DNA of 56,280 nucleotides, taken from positions 1 through 56,280 of the forward strand of contig CAKZON010000059.1 of NCBI GenBank assembly GCA_937136425.1, read 5' to 3'. The position numbers were made by a program, and so were the translations under genes. Position 1 is the stretch's first letter. Each line of letters starts with the position of its first letter. Under the pieces are notes generated by a model. It saw nothing but the letters and a program-made list of their open reading frames with translations, had not been told where the DNA came from and searched no databases. Of this stretch, positions 35,829-45,382 are shown in pieces. The DNA comes from an uncultured Crocinitomix sp. (GTDB lineage Bacteria > Bacteroidota > Bacteroidia > Flavobacteriales_D > Crocinitomicaceae).

Positions 35829-36953
35829 ATGATAAAAATAACACATAAAATTTCACTCTTAATAAGCCTACTCTTAGTAGTTAGCTGTTTAAAGGATAAA
35901 ACTCCTCGGCAAAATCATATCATTCATTTAAAATGGAATAAATCTTACACAGAAGATAGCTTTGAAAATGCTCTTATTGGATTGTCGTGGGCTTTTTCGC
36001 ATGTGGGGGCTATTAATACAAACCAGTTGTTTAACATGACCACTACAGGAAATGTAATTGCTGTTAATGTCAGACAATTAGGTTTTAGTGCAACGGCAGA
36101 GGTTAATTTAGAAAAACTGAACAGTACATTAATCAATTCGGAAGAATTTGCAAATAATTCAGCAATTGATATGGGCAGATATGTTGCCTTGCTCATAGGA
36201 GCGTCTGAACATTATTATACGTTGACTGAGATGCCCTTAAATTTTTCTGAATTATTGAGTGGTTATGAGCTACTGCCAGTATTGGGATTGGTAGATAATT
36301 CAGCTATTTCTGTTAAACACCGCATCATAAAACTATCTGACCAAACTGGTTTAAAGCAATTATTTATTACAGAAGAAACAGATCCTGACACAGGAGAATT
36401 ATTAGAACTTGAAACAGTTGATTTAATGCCAAATGGACAACCACGCTTTGGAATTTTTGATGTGGAGGGAAATCGTGTAAACGCCGCATCTGCATTAAAT
36501 TCTGAAGCTGGAAAACCTGGCAAATGCATCTGGTGTCACGAATCTGGGATACAACCTTTGTTTTTTCCGCAATCAACACAAGATGGTTATTTAACCTACC
36601 TTCAATTACAAGACACTTTGATTAGATTCCGAAACTTACTACAATCAAAACAACAGCAAATAACAACTGGAGTGGACTATACGCAAGTGACAGAGCATAT
36701 TCAAATGGAACTCTTATACATTAGTTTTATGGAACCCTCAATTGAACGATTGAGCAAAGAATGGGACTTATCAAGTTCTCAAGTTGAAACGCTACTTGAG
36801 GGATTACCGACACACGAAAATGAAGAATTTCCCTTTTTAGGAACGTTATATGATCGAAATATGATTGAAGAATTTAGCCCTTACAATGCTCTTTCGGTAT
36901 CAAGCAAAGTGAGAGAAAAATCGGAGGTTGAAGTTAACCACATGTTGCCTTAA
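35829..36953 (+). CDS. Lipoprotein with a single c-type heme site
   Basis: A 374-residue lipoprotein: signal and lipobox LLLVVSCLKD (Cys20). Most of the mature part has no recognised family. At residues 233-237 CIWCH is a c-type heme-binding site in a segment KPGKCIWCHESGIQPLFFP, with the downstream Met/His ligand not obvious. The protein is much longer than a normal mono-heme cytochrome, so it may be a domain of a larger redox protein. It is monocistronic: divergent from the radical SAM gene, convergent with the methyltransferase. Confidence 0.7.
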   Translation: MIKITHKISLLISLLLVVSCLKDKTPRQNHIIHLKWNKSYTEDSFENALIGLSWAFSHVGAINTNQLFNMTTTGNVIAVNVRQLGFSATAEVNLEKLNSTLINSEEFANNSAIDMGRYVALLIGASEHYYTLTEMPLNFSELLSGYELLPVLGLVDNSAISVKHRIIKLSDQTGLKQLFITEETDPDTGELLELETVDLMPNGQPRFGIFDVEGNRVNAASALNSEAGKPGKCIWCHESGIQPLFFPQSTQDGYLTYLQLQDTLIRFRNLLQSKQQQITTGVDYTQVTEHIQMELLYISFMEPSIERLSKEWDLSSSQVETLLEGLPTHENEEFPFLGTLYDRNMIEEFSPYNALSVSSKVREKSEVEVNHMLP

Positions 36954-36988
36954 ATCTATCTTAGAACGATTATTTTAATCTTCGGTTA

Positions 36989-37612
36989 TTATTTCCTAAA
37001 TACAAAAGAAACCAGCCTAGGCAATTCAATTTGGGTTTCTCCGTCAAACCACTCTTTTACTTCTATCAGTTCCAAATTGCATTCTTTTGCAGCATTAATA
37101 TAATCAGATATATGGTGGGTATAAACCTCTAACTCCTGTGTGCCGTCCTCAGTTTCAAATTTTGCTTGGCTCCCAGAATAATGCTTGAATGGGTGTAATT
37201 CACAAACAAAAAACAATCCACTAGGCTTTAATTTATCCTTTGCCTGGCTGAAAATATGTTCAAGATCCTTTATATGCTCCAATGTTAAGCTACTCGTAAT
37301 TAAGTCTGCAAAGTCATTCTCAATTTCCCACGGAAGGTTTAAATCTGCTTTTCTAAAACTTACGCAATCATCATTAATTTTTGTTTCGGCTTTATTCAAC
37401 ATTTCTTGAGAAAAATCTAACCCAATTACATTTGCAGCAACACTCAATAACCATTGCGTATTTTTTCCTGTACCACAACCTAATTCCAACACTTGTTCAA
37501 ACCTATACTTGCTCAATGTTTCAATCGTAACCTGCTTATCTAAATCTCTCGTAAGGTTTTTATTCGTGTCATATTGGTCCGCCCAACTGTTATATGCTTT
37601 TTCAATACTCAT
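36989..37612 (-). CDS. Class I SAM methyltransferase (small-molecule type)
   Basis: A 207-residue protein starting at ATG 37612 (the frame extends to 37642, but MSIEKAYNSWADQYDTNKN is the usual start of this family). Motif I is VLELGCGTGKNT (about 41-52), followed by GLDFSQEMLNKAETK, the acidic DLITSSLTLEHI and LKPSGLFFVCELHPF. It resembles UbiE/COQ5-type enzymes. Substrate unknown. The gene upstream (37645) is on the same strand, so both may be cotranscribed. Confidence 0.85.
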   Translation of the reverse strand: MSIEKAYNSWADQYDTNKNLTRDLDKQVTIETLSKYRFEQVLELGCGTGKNTQWLLSVAANVIGLDFSQEMLNKAETKINDDCVSFRKADLNLPWEIENDFADLITSSLTLEHIKDLEHIFSQAKDKLKPSGLFFVCELHPFKHYSGSQAKFETEDGTQELEVYTHHISDYINAAKECNLELIEVKEWFDGETQIELPRLVSFVFRK

Positions 37613-37644
37613 ATGCTTTGTCTGTTCCTTGAAAAAAATCAACT

Positions 37645-38586
37645 TTAATAAAGTCTATTCCAAAACTTTGTAATTGATTTAGCTACACTTAGTTTTTCAA
37701 ACTCATTAATCGATAATAATGCAATTTCTTTCCTTCTATTGTTAATCTCCTCCTCGTTAACTCTCTTCAGTTTCTGCTTAAATGCAAAATAGCCATAATT
37801 TTCAAATTCATCTTTTCCAAATTCAGCCTCAAAATCACAAATTGTTGCAAAATGTTCGTTATATAAATTTCCTAGTTTTACTTGCTCAAACAGTAATGAA
37901 TCATACGACTTATTAGGCTGGCTATAGTGATGAATAAACAACACTATTGGCATTCCTGCGGAGCAATTACTAGTATATATTTTTGGATGCATTTCTTGAG
38001 TATCAATACCTATTAACTTTTCACCTGGAAAACCATATAATTGAGTCATTTTAATGATCTCTTCTATTTGACATTCATTCAAACGCTCCCATTCAAGACC
38101 AATTTTTCTGCGTTTAAAAAAAGGAGCATCATAATACCTTTTTCGCATGTCCTGATCTTCTTTAAACATTTTGATTATGATTTTTCTATACTTCCAATTA
38201 ACCTTTTTTTTATAGCTATTTTCAAGTACTGGCTTTTCTTTTTCGATTATTTTTAAAAAGGTTGACTCACTAAATTGGGCAACATTTTCAATCTTCAATA
38301 TTTGATCATATTTCAGCCCTTGTCTTATGCCTCTTCTTATGAAATAAGCAAGGTTTACAGTATCCTTGACAAATGCAGCCAATTCAATTGCATTATAACA
38401 ATCTCTGGCAAATACAAAATCAAATTTTTCAAAGGTGGAATAATAACTCTGAATACTTTCTTGAATGTTTTGATCTGCAGCTGATAGTTTACCGTTATTT
38501 ATTCCTTTATAATAATCAATGTAGTTTTTCCCAAACAGTATGTTTGGGATCAAAAAAAGTAGCATTACCCAAGCTTTAACAGTCAT
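37645..38586 (-). CDS. Exported DUF6624-like protein
   Basis: A 313-residue protein with a signal peptide (about 1-18, VMLLFLIPNILFG). Residues about 145-265 fit the DUF6624 pattern: EDQDMRKRYYDAPF, ECQIEEIIKMTQLYGFPGEK, IVLFIHHYSQPNKSYDSLLF, with the following FATICDFEAEF. The HH pair replaces the QHAD of usual members. The N-terminal region (about 20-145) is not assigned. Function of DUF6624 is unknown. Family assignment is moderate, from motif reading only. Confidence 0.55.
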   Translation of the reverse strand: MTVKAWVMLLFLIPNILFGKNYIDYYKGINNGKLSAADQNIQESIQSYYSTFEKFDFVFARDCYNAIELAAFVKDTVNLAYFIRRGIRQGLKYDQILKIENVAQFSESTFLKIIEKEKPVLENSYKKKVNWKYRKIIIKMFKEDQDMRKRYYDAPFFKRRKIGLEWERLNECQIEEIIKMTQLYGFPGEKLIGIDTQEMHPKIYTSNCSAGMPIVLFIHHYSQPNKSYDSLLFEQVKLGNLYNEHFATICDFEAEFGKDEFENYGYFAFKQKLKRVNEEEINNRRKEIALLSINEFEKLSVAKSITKFWNRLY

Positions 38587-38600
38587 CTTCCCTTCCTAAG

Positions 38601-39341
38601 TTACCCTTTAATTATTCTGTTTATTGTTTCCACAGCTTTGTATACCCTTGTAGAATCTATACTTGTATCAATCTGTTTCATTTTTTGAATTCCCTGCTCC
38701 ATTTCACCTAGTTTTTCGGGCATTATTTTCTTAAAGTTTTCTAAAGTATTTATTGTTAGTTCTTGTTGGAGTTCTAAAAACATTTTAAATGAAGATAAAT
38801 GCTTGCTCAAATGATTAGTGCCATTTATTTCGTCTAAATACTTAAGCACCTGTAGCACATTGGATTGGTCAAAATATAGTTCTGGTTTTGTCAAGTAATA
38901 TTCTAAATAGCGATTTAAATAATTAGCAGATTTTTTTGTATTGAAAGCAGCCAATGTAATTGCATACTGAACACCAGCAAAGCAAACCTCACTTTTCAAT
39001 AAATGAGTTCCTATAATATCTTCAGTATACTCAGCATTTGTTATCGCCGCAAAATAACTTCCTGTTGATCTTGTGCGCCAATCAAAATCGCCTAAGTTTT
39101 GAAGGATTATTTCTTTCGTTATTTTCGGTTTTAAATCGATCATTTTTTGAACCCAATCATCTGAATGATTGTTAAGTTCAAAATAAAACGGAATCACCCA
39201 TTGTTTTCTAAACTCTTGCGTAATTGCAGACACATTAACATATGAGGCTAATTCTTCAAAAGGGCTTTTGTGCCGAACTATAGCACCTGCTGAATGCATT
39301 TCAAAGTCTGATAAATTTTCCTTTTTCATTGTTCTTGTCAT
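38601..39341 (-). CDS. DUF6000-like protein
   Basis: A 246-residue soluble protein. The start used is ATG 39341; an ATG at 39329 is equally possible, and the frame continues upstream to 39425 into the preceding gene, which is unlikely. Family-like blocks are RKQWVIPFYFELNNHSDDWV, LGDFDWRTRSTGSYFAAI, LLKSEVCFAGVQYAITLAAF, YLEYYLTKPELYFDQSN and VLKYLDEINGTNH. DUF6000 proteins are small helical proteins of unknown function often found as tandem genes with other DUF proteins. No catalytic motif is visible. Confidence 0.7.
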   Translation of the reverse strand: MTRTMKKENLSDFEMHSAGAIVRHKSPFEELASYVNVSAITQEFRKQWVIPFYFELNNHSDDWVQKMIDLKPKITKEIILQNLGDFDWRTRSTGSYFAAITNAEYTEDIIGTHLLKSEVCFAGVQYAITLAAFNTKKSANYLNRYLEYYLTKPELYFDQSNVLQVLKYLDEINGTNHLSKHLSSFKMFLELQQELTINTLENFKKIMPEKLGEMEQGIQKMKQIDTSIDSTRVYKAVETINRIIKG

Positions 39342-39358
39342 TCTAAAATAGCAAATAT

Positions 39359-40333
39359 TTATCTGTCCTTGTGTTCTTTTATCACTTCCTCTAACCGCTC
39401 TCTCATGTGCGGAAAATCTTTGCATATTTCATCCTTAAATTCTTTAGCCATATCGCTTTGCAAGTTTTTGCAAAGCGCCGTTAGTTTAAGTTCAATCAAT
39501 GTTTTATTATCAAACTCCATTTCAATGCCTTTATTGGCATAAGCAATAGCAGTATCAAATTCATTTAATTGGGTATATGCCTCCGAAATATTACCATAAT
39601 AAATAGCCAAATGCTTCGAATAATTCTTATTACTAGGTCTCAATTGCTCCACGGCCTCTAGGTATGAATCAATCGCTTTAGTAAAAGCTCTTTTTTCAAA
39701 ATACACGCGTCCCATATCATTCCAATTTACATTGGCTTTTTTAACCCCGTCCGAGTGAGACATTTGAAAAATCTCATCTACATAACCTATTGATATTTGT
39801 TCAGGAGCGAGCATAAATACCTCCATTAAACTATTCCACAAATAAGAATTGTCTTTAAACTTTGTTAAATGCTCAAAATAAAGATCTTGAACCTCTTTAA
39901 TTTTATTTCCAACAATTGCTTTTTGCTCAATTAACACATTCATTAGCCACCAAACATCTAAATGACACCAGCTCAGCAATTCCATTCCAACTGCATAAGC
40001 CCTATCAAAATCCTTCATTGAAATATAATTATTCATCATTCTAGTTCGAATGATATCCTTTCGAGCTTCATCATATTCCTTTTCAAGTGCAACTTTGTTT
40101 TCTTGTAATTGGATTTCAAAAGGTTTTTTAAAATCAATTTTGTACTTCAATAATTTCTGATTAGCAATACTTAGAACCTCCTCTAACCTCTCATTTTTAC
40201 CGTGTTTTTTTTCGTATTCGATAATTTTTTCAATTGCACTTTCTAGGCAGTTAATTTTGTTCTTTAGCAAAGGAAAAAATCTTTCGTCCCAAACGTTTTG
40301 CTCTAGTTCTTGTATTTGCAATTTGATATCCAT
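39359..40333 (-). CDS. TPR-repeat protein, function unknown
   Basis: A 324-residue protein from ATG 40333 (the frame extends to 40405, without features). It has an N-terminal coiled part (DIKLQIQELEQNVWD...) and C-terminal TPR units (about 200-300; NWNDMGRVYFEKRAFTKAID, YGNISEAYTQLNEFDTAIAY). No signal peptide and no membrane segment. Probably a cytoplasmic scaffold. Its stop lies 17 bases before the DUF6000-like start, so the two are likely cotranscribed. Confidence 0.7.
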   Translation of the reverse strand: MDIKLQIQELEQNVWDERFFPLLKNKINCLESAIEKIIEYEKKHGKNERLEEVLSIANQKLLKYKIDFKKPFEIQLQENKVALEKEYDEARKDIIRTRMMNNYISMKDFDRAYAVGMELLSWCHLDVWWLMNVLIEQKAIVGNKIKEVQDLYFEHLTKFKDNSYLWNSLMEVFMLAPEQISIGYVDEIFQMSHSDGVKKANVNWNDMGRVYFEKRAFTKAIDSYLEAVEQLRPSNKNYSKHLAIYYGNISEAYTQLNEFDTAIAYANKGIEMEFDNKTLIELKLTALCKNLQSDMAKEFKDEICKDFPHMRERLEEVIKEHKDR

Positions 40334-40529
40334 TATTTTTATTGAAAGCTTTTTCGTCTTATGATAGCAATTAATATAATTTTTAAATTTAGCTATTGTT
40401 CGCAATTATAAAAATTAGCGTGACTAATTACTTATAAAAAAACTCATATAGCTGACGTTAAATTGATTGACCTATGAAAGGCACAATTTGCAATACATCT
40501 TTACAAGGTTAATGGTAGTGCGTTAAGTG

Positions 40530-41234
40530 TTATCCATTTCCTCTTCTTATTCTTTTAACATTTCTGTTCATCAAATGTCTAACAATGAACTTGAACATGT
40601 ATTGCTTAAACAGTCCTATATTTTGCTGATGCTTCGCATAAAAGTCATCTGGGGTATCAAATAAACCAAAATCTTGATTGATTCCTTTTTCTTGAATAAA
40701 CGTATTATTCAAGTTCCAATCAATTGGAGGGTTTTCAAAACTGTCGGTATAAGCCCCGTATCCGCAAAACGTCGTTTTACATTCCTTATTTTTCTCTTGT
40801 AGTTTGGTTAAATACTTTTTATCGAGAATAACACCTTCAAGAAAATACCAGTTATCATTTACAAAAACCTCAACCCAACTGTGCAAAATATTTTTTGGAG
40901 ATAATTTGTACCATATTCCGCTAATTGCGCCTTTTTGCAAAGCTTTGTCAATTGTAAAGCCATGAATTCTATTTGGAATATCAACCGCTCTTAACAACGC
41001 CATTAGTAATGTTGCTTTTGTATTACATTGTCCATAACCGTCATTAAGAACTTGGCTCGCCGTTATATTATCTGACAGGTTATAACCAAATTTGATATCG
41101 TCTCTAACATAATTATAAATTGCCTTTACACGGTCTATAACCTCCATATTCATCCAATTGTTGTTTTTTACCAAGGTTTGAATGGAATCATCTGTATAAT
41201 TTAAAATTCTTGTTTCCTTTAAATAATTTTTCAT
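40530..41234 (-). CDS. Transglutaminase-like protein
   Basis: A 234-residue protein without signal peptide. The catalytic Cys is in NDGYGQCNTKATLLMALLRA (Cys70) and His118 is in KNILHSWVEVFVN. The third residue, normally Asp in WVPVDPT-like context, falls at WYFLEGVIL (Glu133). Transglutaminase-like proteases or ligases of bacteria use this Cys-His-Asp triad; Glu could substitute or the protein may be inactive. The C-terminus is strongly basic (RNVKRIRRGNG). It lies downstream of an AraC gene. Confidence 0.85.
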   Translation of the reverse strand: MKNYLKETRILNYTDDSIQTLVKNNNWMNMEVIDRVKAIYNYVRDDIKFGYNLSDNITASQVLNDGYGQCNTKATLLMALLRAVDIPNRIHGFTIDKALQKGAISGIWYKLSPKNILHSWVEVFVNDNWYFLEGVILDKKYLTKLQEKNKECKTTFCGYGAYTDSFENPPIDWNLNNTFIQEKGINQDFGLFDTPDDFYAKHQQNIGLFKQYMFKFIVRHLMNRNVKRIRRGNG

Positions 41235-41302
41235 GCTGCTATCATTTTAATGCAGCACAAAATTGAGGAGTTATTCAGTCAAAAAATTGTACAAACTGGC
41301 TA

Positions 41303-42031
41303 TTAATTTTGAAGAAGAAACTTTGGTGTCATACCAAATGACTCTTTAAAAGATCGGGTATAATGTGAACTATCAGAAAATCCAAAAGCATAAGCCGTAT
41401 CAGTAATTGAATGTTCTTTTAAATGCGGTAATGATTTCACCAACTTATTCCACAATTGATATCTTCTGAAACTGAGGTTTGTTTTTTCTTTAAATAAATG
41501 TAAAAACCGACTGGGTGACAAAAAACAATGTGCTGCAACCTCTTCTAGGCTCAAAACTTTTTCAAAATTAAGATCCATAAATTTGATCGCTTTCACAATT
41601 CTGTCATCTTCTAAATGATTCTCTTGTTCGCAGTTACATTGATATTGATGTAGAACGTGAGCAACTAATTCGCACAGTTTATCAAATGCTACTTCATGGC
41701 TTTCAAATCGTTTTAAAATTGTAATTAGCTGATTTGACAATTCATTGCTTAGCGATTGAAATTTTACATCCTCAAAATTCAAGTGTAATTGATGTCCGAC
41801 TGAACTTAACGGATTAATTAGAATGGTTAATTGATTGAATTGACTCAATAATTGATGTTCAATTTTCGAGTTTAAAAAAAAGGCATTATGCGAAGTTTTC
41901 TCCTCATTTTTTACAATGAGCGTCATTTTAGAATTTACTGCAACGCTAATTTGTAAAGCATAATGTTTATGGAACTTATTTTCAGTTAACTCCCCAACAA
42001 ATAACCCAAAATTTTTATCAATATGAAACAT
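41303..42031 (-). CDS. AraC-family transcriptional regulator
   Basis: A 242-residue regulator. The N-terminal half (about 1-100) looks like a cupin-type sensor (MFHIDKNFGLFVGEL, HKHYALQISVAVNSKMTLIV). The C-terminal half is a full AraC domain: SLEEVAAHCFLSPSRFLHLF, KEKTNLSFRRY, the second HTH YAFGFSDSSHYTRSFKESFG and TPKFLL. Its ATG is 5 bases after the zinc-ribbon gene's stop on the same strand, suggesting one operon. Confidence 0.88.
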   Translation of the reverse strand: MFHIDKNFGLFVGELTENKFHKHYALQISVAVNSKMTLIVKNEEKTSHNAFFLNSKIEHQLLSQFNQLTILINPLSSVGHQLHLNFEDVKFQSLSNELSNQLITILKRFESHEVAFDKLCELVAHVLHQYQCNCEQENHLEDDRIVKAIKFMDLNFEKVLSLEEVAAHCFLSPSRFLHLFKEKTNLSFRRYQLWNKLVKSLPHLKEHSITDTAYAFGFSDSSHYTRSFKESFGMTPKFLLQN

Positions 42032-42036
42032 TTATT

Positions 42037-42675
42037 CTACTTGCTATTTCTCTTATTCTTCAACCTTCCCTTATACTCTTGCACCTTTTCTTTTGAACCA
42101 ATTATTTCATAACATTCTATGAGCTCCTCTAATTCCTCCTCAGTAAATACAGACTCCTTTGCCAAAAGAACCATCAATCGTTGTTGAACTACCTTCTTTT
42201 TTCTGCAATCATTGCACCTCGTTGCTTTTGCATCAATAGTTAGTTGTAAATCTTCATACCAGTACTGTTGCTCCTTTGCTGAAAAGCAAAAGCTTGTATC
42301 ACAGTACTTGCAATTGAGCATCAAATCTAAATACATGATATAAGGACCTCCATAGGAAGGTTGTTGTTTTGAAAAATCTGCAATAATTGCCTTTTCATCT
42401 TTAATGCATTGATTACATGCCCATAATTTATACTGATGACATTCTTTTTGATTTACTGCATCTGAATAGTATTCGATTGAAGATAGAATCTCTTTATTTA
42501 ATGCCTCAACCGTATCTGTTTTTTTGCGAATAACTCCTGCTTTGGCCTGCTTTTGAAAAATAGTTATTAAAGGAGTATCATTCAAGGTTTTCAGCTCTTT
42601 ACAACATGGACATGTAATAGGGGTTTTCCCCAATGTCTTTCTAATTTTTAACTGACTCATATCCGCATTATTCAA
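42037..42675 (-). CDS. Multi-zinc-ribbon cytoplasmic protein
   Basis: A 212-residue protein with several CxxC pairs: CPCC (22-25), CNQC (87-90), CKYC (122-125) and CNDC (154-157). The last two frame CKYCDTSFCFSAKEQQYWYE and resemble the zf-trcl type 'probable zinc-ribbon' domain. The C-terminus is basic and helical. No signal peptide. Its stop is 5 bases from the AraC gene and its start overlaps the end of the propeller-like gene by 8 bases (a start at Met6, 42660, would avoid this). Function unknown. Confidence 0.75.
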   Translation of the reverse strand: MNNADMSQLKIRKTLGKTPITCPCCKELKTLNDTPLITIFQKQAKAGVIRKKTDTVEALNKEILSSIEYYSDAVNQKECHQYKLWACNQCIKDEKAIIADFSKQQPSYGGPYIMYLDLMLNCKYCDTSFCFSAKEQQYWYEDLQLTIDAKATRCNDCRKKKVVQQRLMVLLAKESVFTEEELEELIECYEIIGSKEKVQEYKGRLKNKRNSK

Positions 42676-43744
42676 TTCTATACACAGCTACTGATTTAGC
42701 ATCAAATTTTAGAAATTGGTTTAATTCTGAGTGATAAGAATCAGGAATAATTGTTTCATCCTGTAACAGAATTTCTCCTTCTAAAGAAACCAGTGCAACT
42801 CCAATGCTATTTGAATAAAGAATGAATGCTTTAAGCGTTTTATTAAAACGAATTGTAGCGTTGACAAGATCCAACCCAACAATCGCAATTTTTTTCTCCA
42901 ATTCAGTTCCCTTCTCAAGCACTTTGTAAAAATGTAGTTCTTGAGGAGAGCCTTTAGTAGCATCATCATCTCCTTCAGCTAAAGGATTATAGGCTACTGC
43001 AACTGTTTCTGAATCTACCCAACAAGCAGCTCTATCGTCATGCTCCCATCCACCAATGGATTTATCTTGAATTCTATTGTTATGAATGAAATGATCTACT
43101 TCATACACACTATATGCATCACAAGATCCCCATGCCCAACCTTTACTAAGAAAATGTTTATTGTCAGGAGACATGCGAAGTTCTCCAAAAAAATAGTCAT
43201 AAGACCGTGGCCATTCAAGTTTGTTACTTTCTTCGTAATTTTTATAAAACTCAATATGCCTCTCCTCTGCATTTACTTCTATTAATGATTTTGCAGCAGT
43301 AAGCACTTGCCTTGTATCCAAGTTCATTATTTGCAAATGATTCCAATCTTTACCATAAACTAAATGAGGAATACCCTCTTCATTTTTAAACAAGGCAATT
43401 GGAAAACACGAAATATCCGCGTGATATTCTCCCCGCCACAAGCGCAACACATTATACTTACCCGGATAATGAACAAAACCATGACGTTTAAAATCATTGA
43501 CAACAACGACAATTGAATCTTGCGTATAAATTGTGGTTAGTGCATCAATATCAAACCCACCATCCTTATAACCAATGCTACTTTTAACTGAAAATAAGGC
43601 TTCTTTTTTTTGTTCTTTAATATAATAACGTCCAACGGTTCCGGCACTTGTCATTAACACCAACTCATTAGCAGACGACAACGTAGCTGCCTTTATATCC
43701 TCTTCTTCATCAAATACGATTTCGGTTACCTTTGTTATTTTCAT
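42668..43744 (-). CDS. Beta-propeller-like protein, function unknown
   Basis: A 358-residue soluble protein without signal peptide. It is beta-rich, with repeated short strands separated by turns (KAATLSSANELVLMTSAGTV, LTTIYTQDSIVVVVNDF, FGELRMSPDNKHFLSKGWAW), consistent with a WD40-like propeller, but no clean WD repeats are seen. It begins an operon with the zinc-ribbon protein (overlapping genes) and perhaps the AraC gene. Function is unknown. Confidence 0.6.
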   Translation of the reverse strand: MKITKVTEIVFDEEEDIKAATLSSANELVLMTSAGTVGRYYIKEQKKEALFSVKSSIGYKDGGFDIDALTTIYTQDSIVVVVNDFKRHGFVHYPGKYNVLRLWRGEYHADISCFPIALFKNEEGIPHLVYGKDWNHLQIMNLDTRQVLTAAKSLIEVNAEERHIEFYKNYEESNKLEWPRSYDYFFGELRMSPDNKHFLSKGWAWGSCDAYSVYEVDHFIHNNRIQDKSIGGWEHDDRAACWVDSETVAVAYNPLAEGDDDATKGSPQELHFYKVLEKGTELEKKIAIVGLDLVNATIRFNKTLKAFILYSNSIGVALVSLEGEILLQDETIIPDSYHSELNQFLKFDAKSVAVYRIE

Positions 43745-43820
43745 TCAATTTTTAATAATCATTAATAGTAAGCTAAATATAGCTTTTTTATACGCTGTCA
43801 CCAATCAGTTAATTGGGTCA

Positions 43821-44858
43821 TTACCAATCATACCTCACGCTCATTACCTTCTTAATATCGGCTTTTAACCTTTCGTTAATCCACTCGTTTTCTTCATCAG
43901 ACAATTCATTTAGTAGTTTTTGATTATCCTCATTAAAATCAGTTACGGTATCTCTCAAAAACTCTAATTCAATATCAAAAATCCGTTGCTCATTTGTAAA
44001 ATCTAATGCGCCAATTTTAGAAATAGCGCTTTCTAACCGATTGAAGGTTATGTAGTGTTTAATTTCATTTAAAATAAACGCTAAATCTTCCGATTTAGAT
44101 GATACATCAGGGACGTATGTCCATTTTTCGGCTTGGTGAAACTTCTTTTCTTCATCAAACTCTTTGTTCTTAAGTTTAATAATTGGTCTTACAGAAACGT
44201 CAACACCTTCAGGTTGGTTATACGGCTTTATTACGACACCTTCAATCAAATTTTCGGCTAATTCAGGCAAGTTTAACTGCTTTGGAATTGTTGAGTTAAT
44301 TCTTGTATTAAAATTTAGCGCTTCTGCAAATTTACCAATGAGCAAAGGTTCAGCACAAAATATATTATGGCGTTTAAAATAAAGGAGGGCGGTTTCATAA
44401 TCCAAATATTCTTTTGGCTGATTGCTGTTTTTTTCTACCGCAATATCAAAAGCACAAAAATTAATTGTTGGTGAATAAAACACCCCCGTTTGAATTGCTT
44501 TTAAATTGGAGTTTGAAGGCACATCAGGATGCGGGTATTTGCCACCAAATAGTTCGCCATAAATTATAATTTTTTCACTTACAATTTTAGTACTTAAATC
44601 CTCAAACAACCGAATAATATTCTCCTCTATTCTATTCACAACCAACTGAAATCCAAAAAAGTCATCTTTCCAAGACAGATAGTCTTTCCTTTTAGCAAAT
44701 TTCAATTTCTCCTTGTCATAAACAAAGCTAAAATTTGCTCCATGAACTTTCTCGGTGACTACCCACTTTAATTTTTCCAAATTAGAAAAATCACTTTCAT
44801 TTAATCCTAACTTATTTAAGCTATTGGCCATTTTTTCATAGCCTGAAAACTCACTCAT
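43821..44858 (-). CDS. Rnl2-family RNA ligase
   Basis: A 345-residue ATP-dependent ligase. Motif I is VVTEKVHGANFSF with adenylated Lys37 (KVHG); motif Ia-like FAKRKDYL; motif III FCAFDI (Asp138); motif IV NLIEGVVIKPY; motif V VRPIIKLKNKEF (Lys228/230). The KVHGANF motif is typical of the Rnl2 group (T4 Rnl2, trypanosome editing ligases), which seals 3'-OH/5'-phosphate nicks in duplex RNA. The C-terminal domain (about 245-345) is helical, as in Rnl2. Nearby HD and methyltransferase genes suggest an RNA-repair setting, with a small opposite-strand gene in between. Confidence 0.92.
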   Translation of the reverse strand: MSEFSGYEKMANSLNKLGLNESDFSNLEKLKWVVTEKVHGANFSFVYDKEKLKFAKRKDYLSWKDDFFGFQLVVNRIEENIIRLFEDLSTKIVSEKIIIYGELFGGKYPHPDVPSNSNLKAIQTGVFYSPTINFCAFDIAVEKNSNQPKEYLDYETALLYFKRHNIFCAEPLLIGKFAEALNFNTRINSTIPKQLNLPELAENLIEGVVIKPYNQPEGVDVSVRPIIKLKNKEFDEEKKFHQAEKWTYVPDVSSKSEDLAFILNEIKHYITFNRLESAISKIGALDFTNEQRIFDIELEFLRDTVTDFNEDNQKLLNELSDEENEWINERLKADIKKVMSVRYDW

Positions 44859-44979
44859 TCGTTCTTTTTGTTTCTACAACGGTTTAACTAACTCGGCCGT
44901 TTGAATAAAATTACTCAATATTAGTTTACTTCAATTCAATCTTATAATTTTTATATTGCGCAAGATTAATAAAGTTTAA

Positions 44980-45378
44980 ATGGCTGTTAGCAAAAAGAAT
45001 AAGAACAGAGCAAATGTTGGAAATAAAGAATATTTGTGGTGGGTATATGACGAAACTGACCAAACTGCATTTGATGGAGTTCAGGTAAAAATTGTTTGCT
45101 CAGATCAAAGCCATACACTGCATTATGGATTACAACAATTTGATGAGGATCGTGCTCTTATTCTTTCATTGAAAGATGGCGTAAAATGGATTGTACTAGC
45201 TTGTCCTAAAATTGAAAATACTGATGGCATAATAACTCGAAGCGGAATTGTTCGCTTAGTTAATTGGTGTAAAAATAAAGAGCATAATATATTCAATGGT
45301 TTTGCTAGAAAAGAAAACATTTTTGAAGCTGAACAGAAGCAAGTTTTACTTGAAGAAATTCAACCAATATTGGATTAA
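44980..45378 (+). CDS. Hypothetical protein, 132 residues
   Basis: A 132-residue protein with a basic N-terminus (MAVSKKNKNRANVGNKEY). No signal peptide, membrane segment or known motif. The compact, mixed-charge composition and conserved-looking WWVYDETDQTAFDGVQVKIV suggest a real gene. It is oriented opposite to its neighbours: divergent from the RNA ligase and convergent with the HD gene with only 4 bases between the stops. Function unknown. Confidence 0.6.
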   Translation: MAVSKKNKNRANVGNKEYLWWVYDETDQTAFDGVQVKIVCSDQSHTLHYGLQQFDEDRALILSLKDGVKWIVLACPKIENTDGIITRSGIVRLVNWCKNKEHNIFNGFARKENIFEAEQKQVLLEEIQPILD

Positions 45379-45382
45379 TCGC

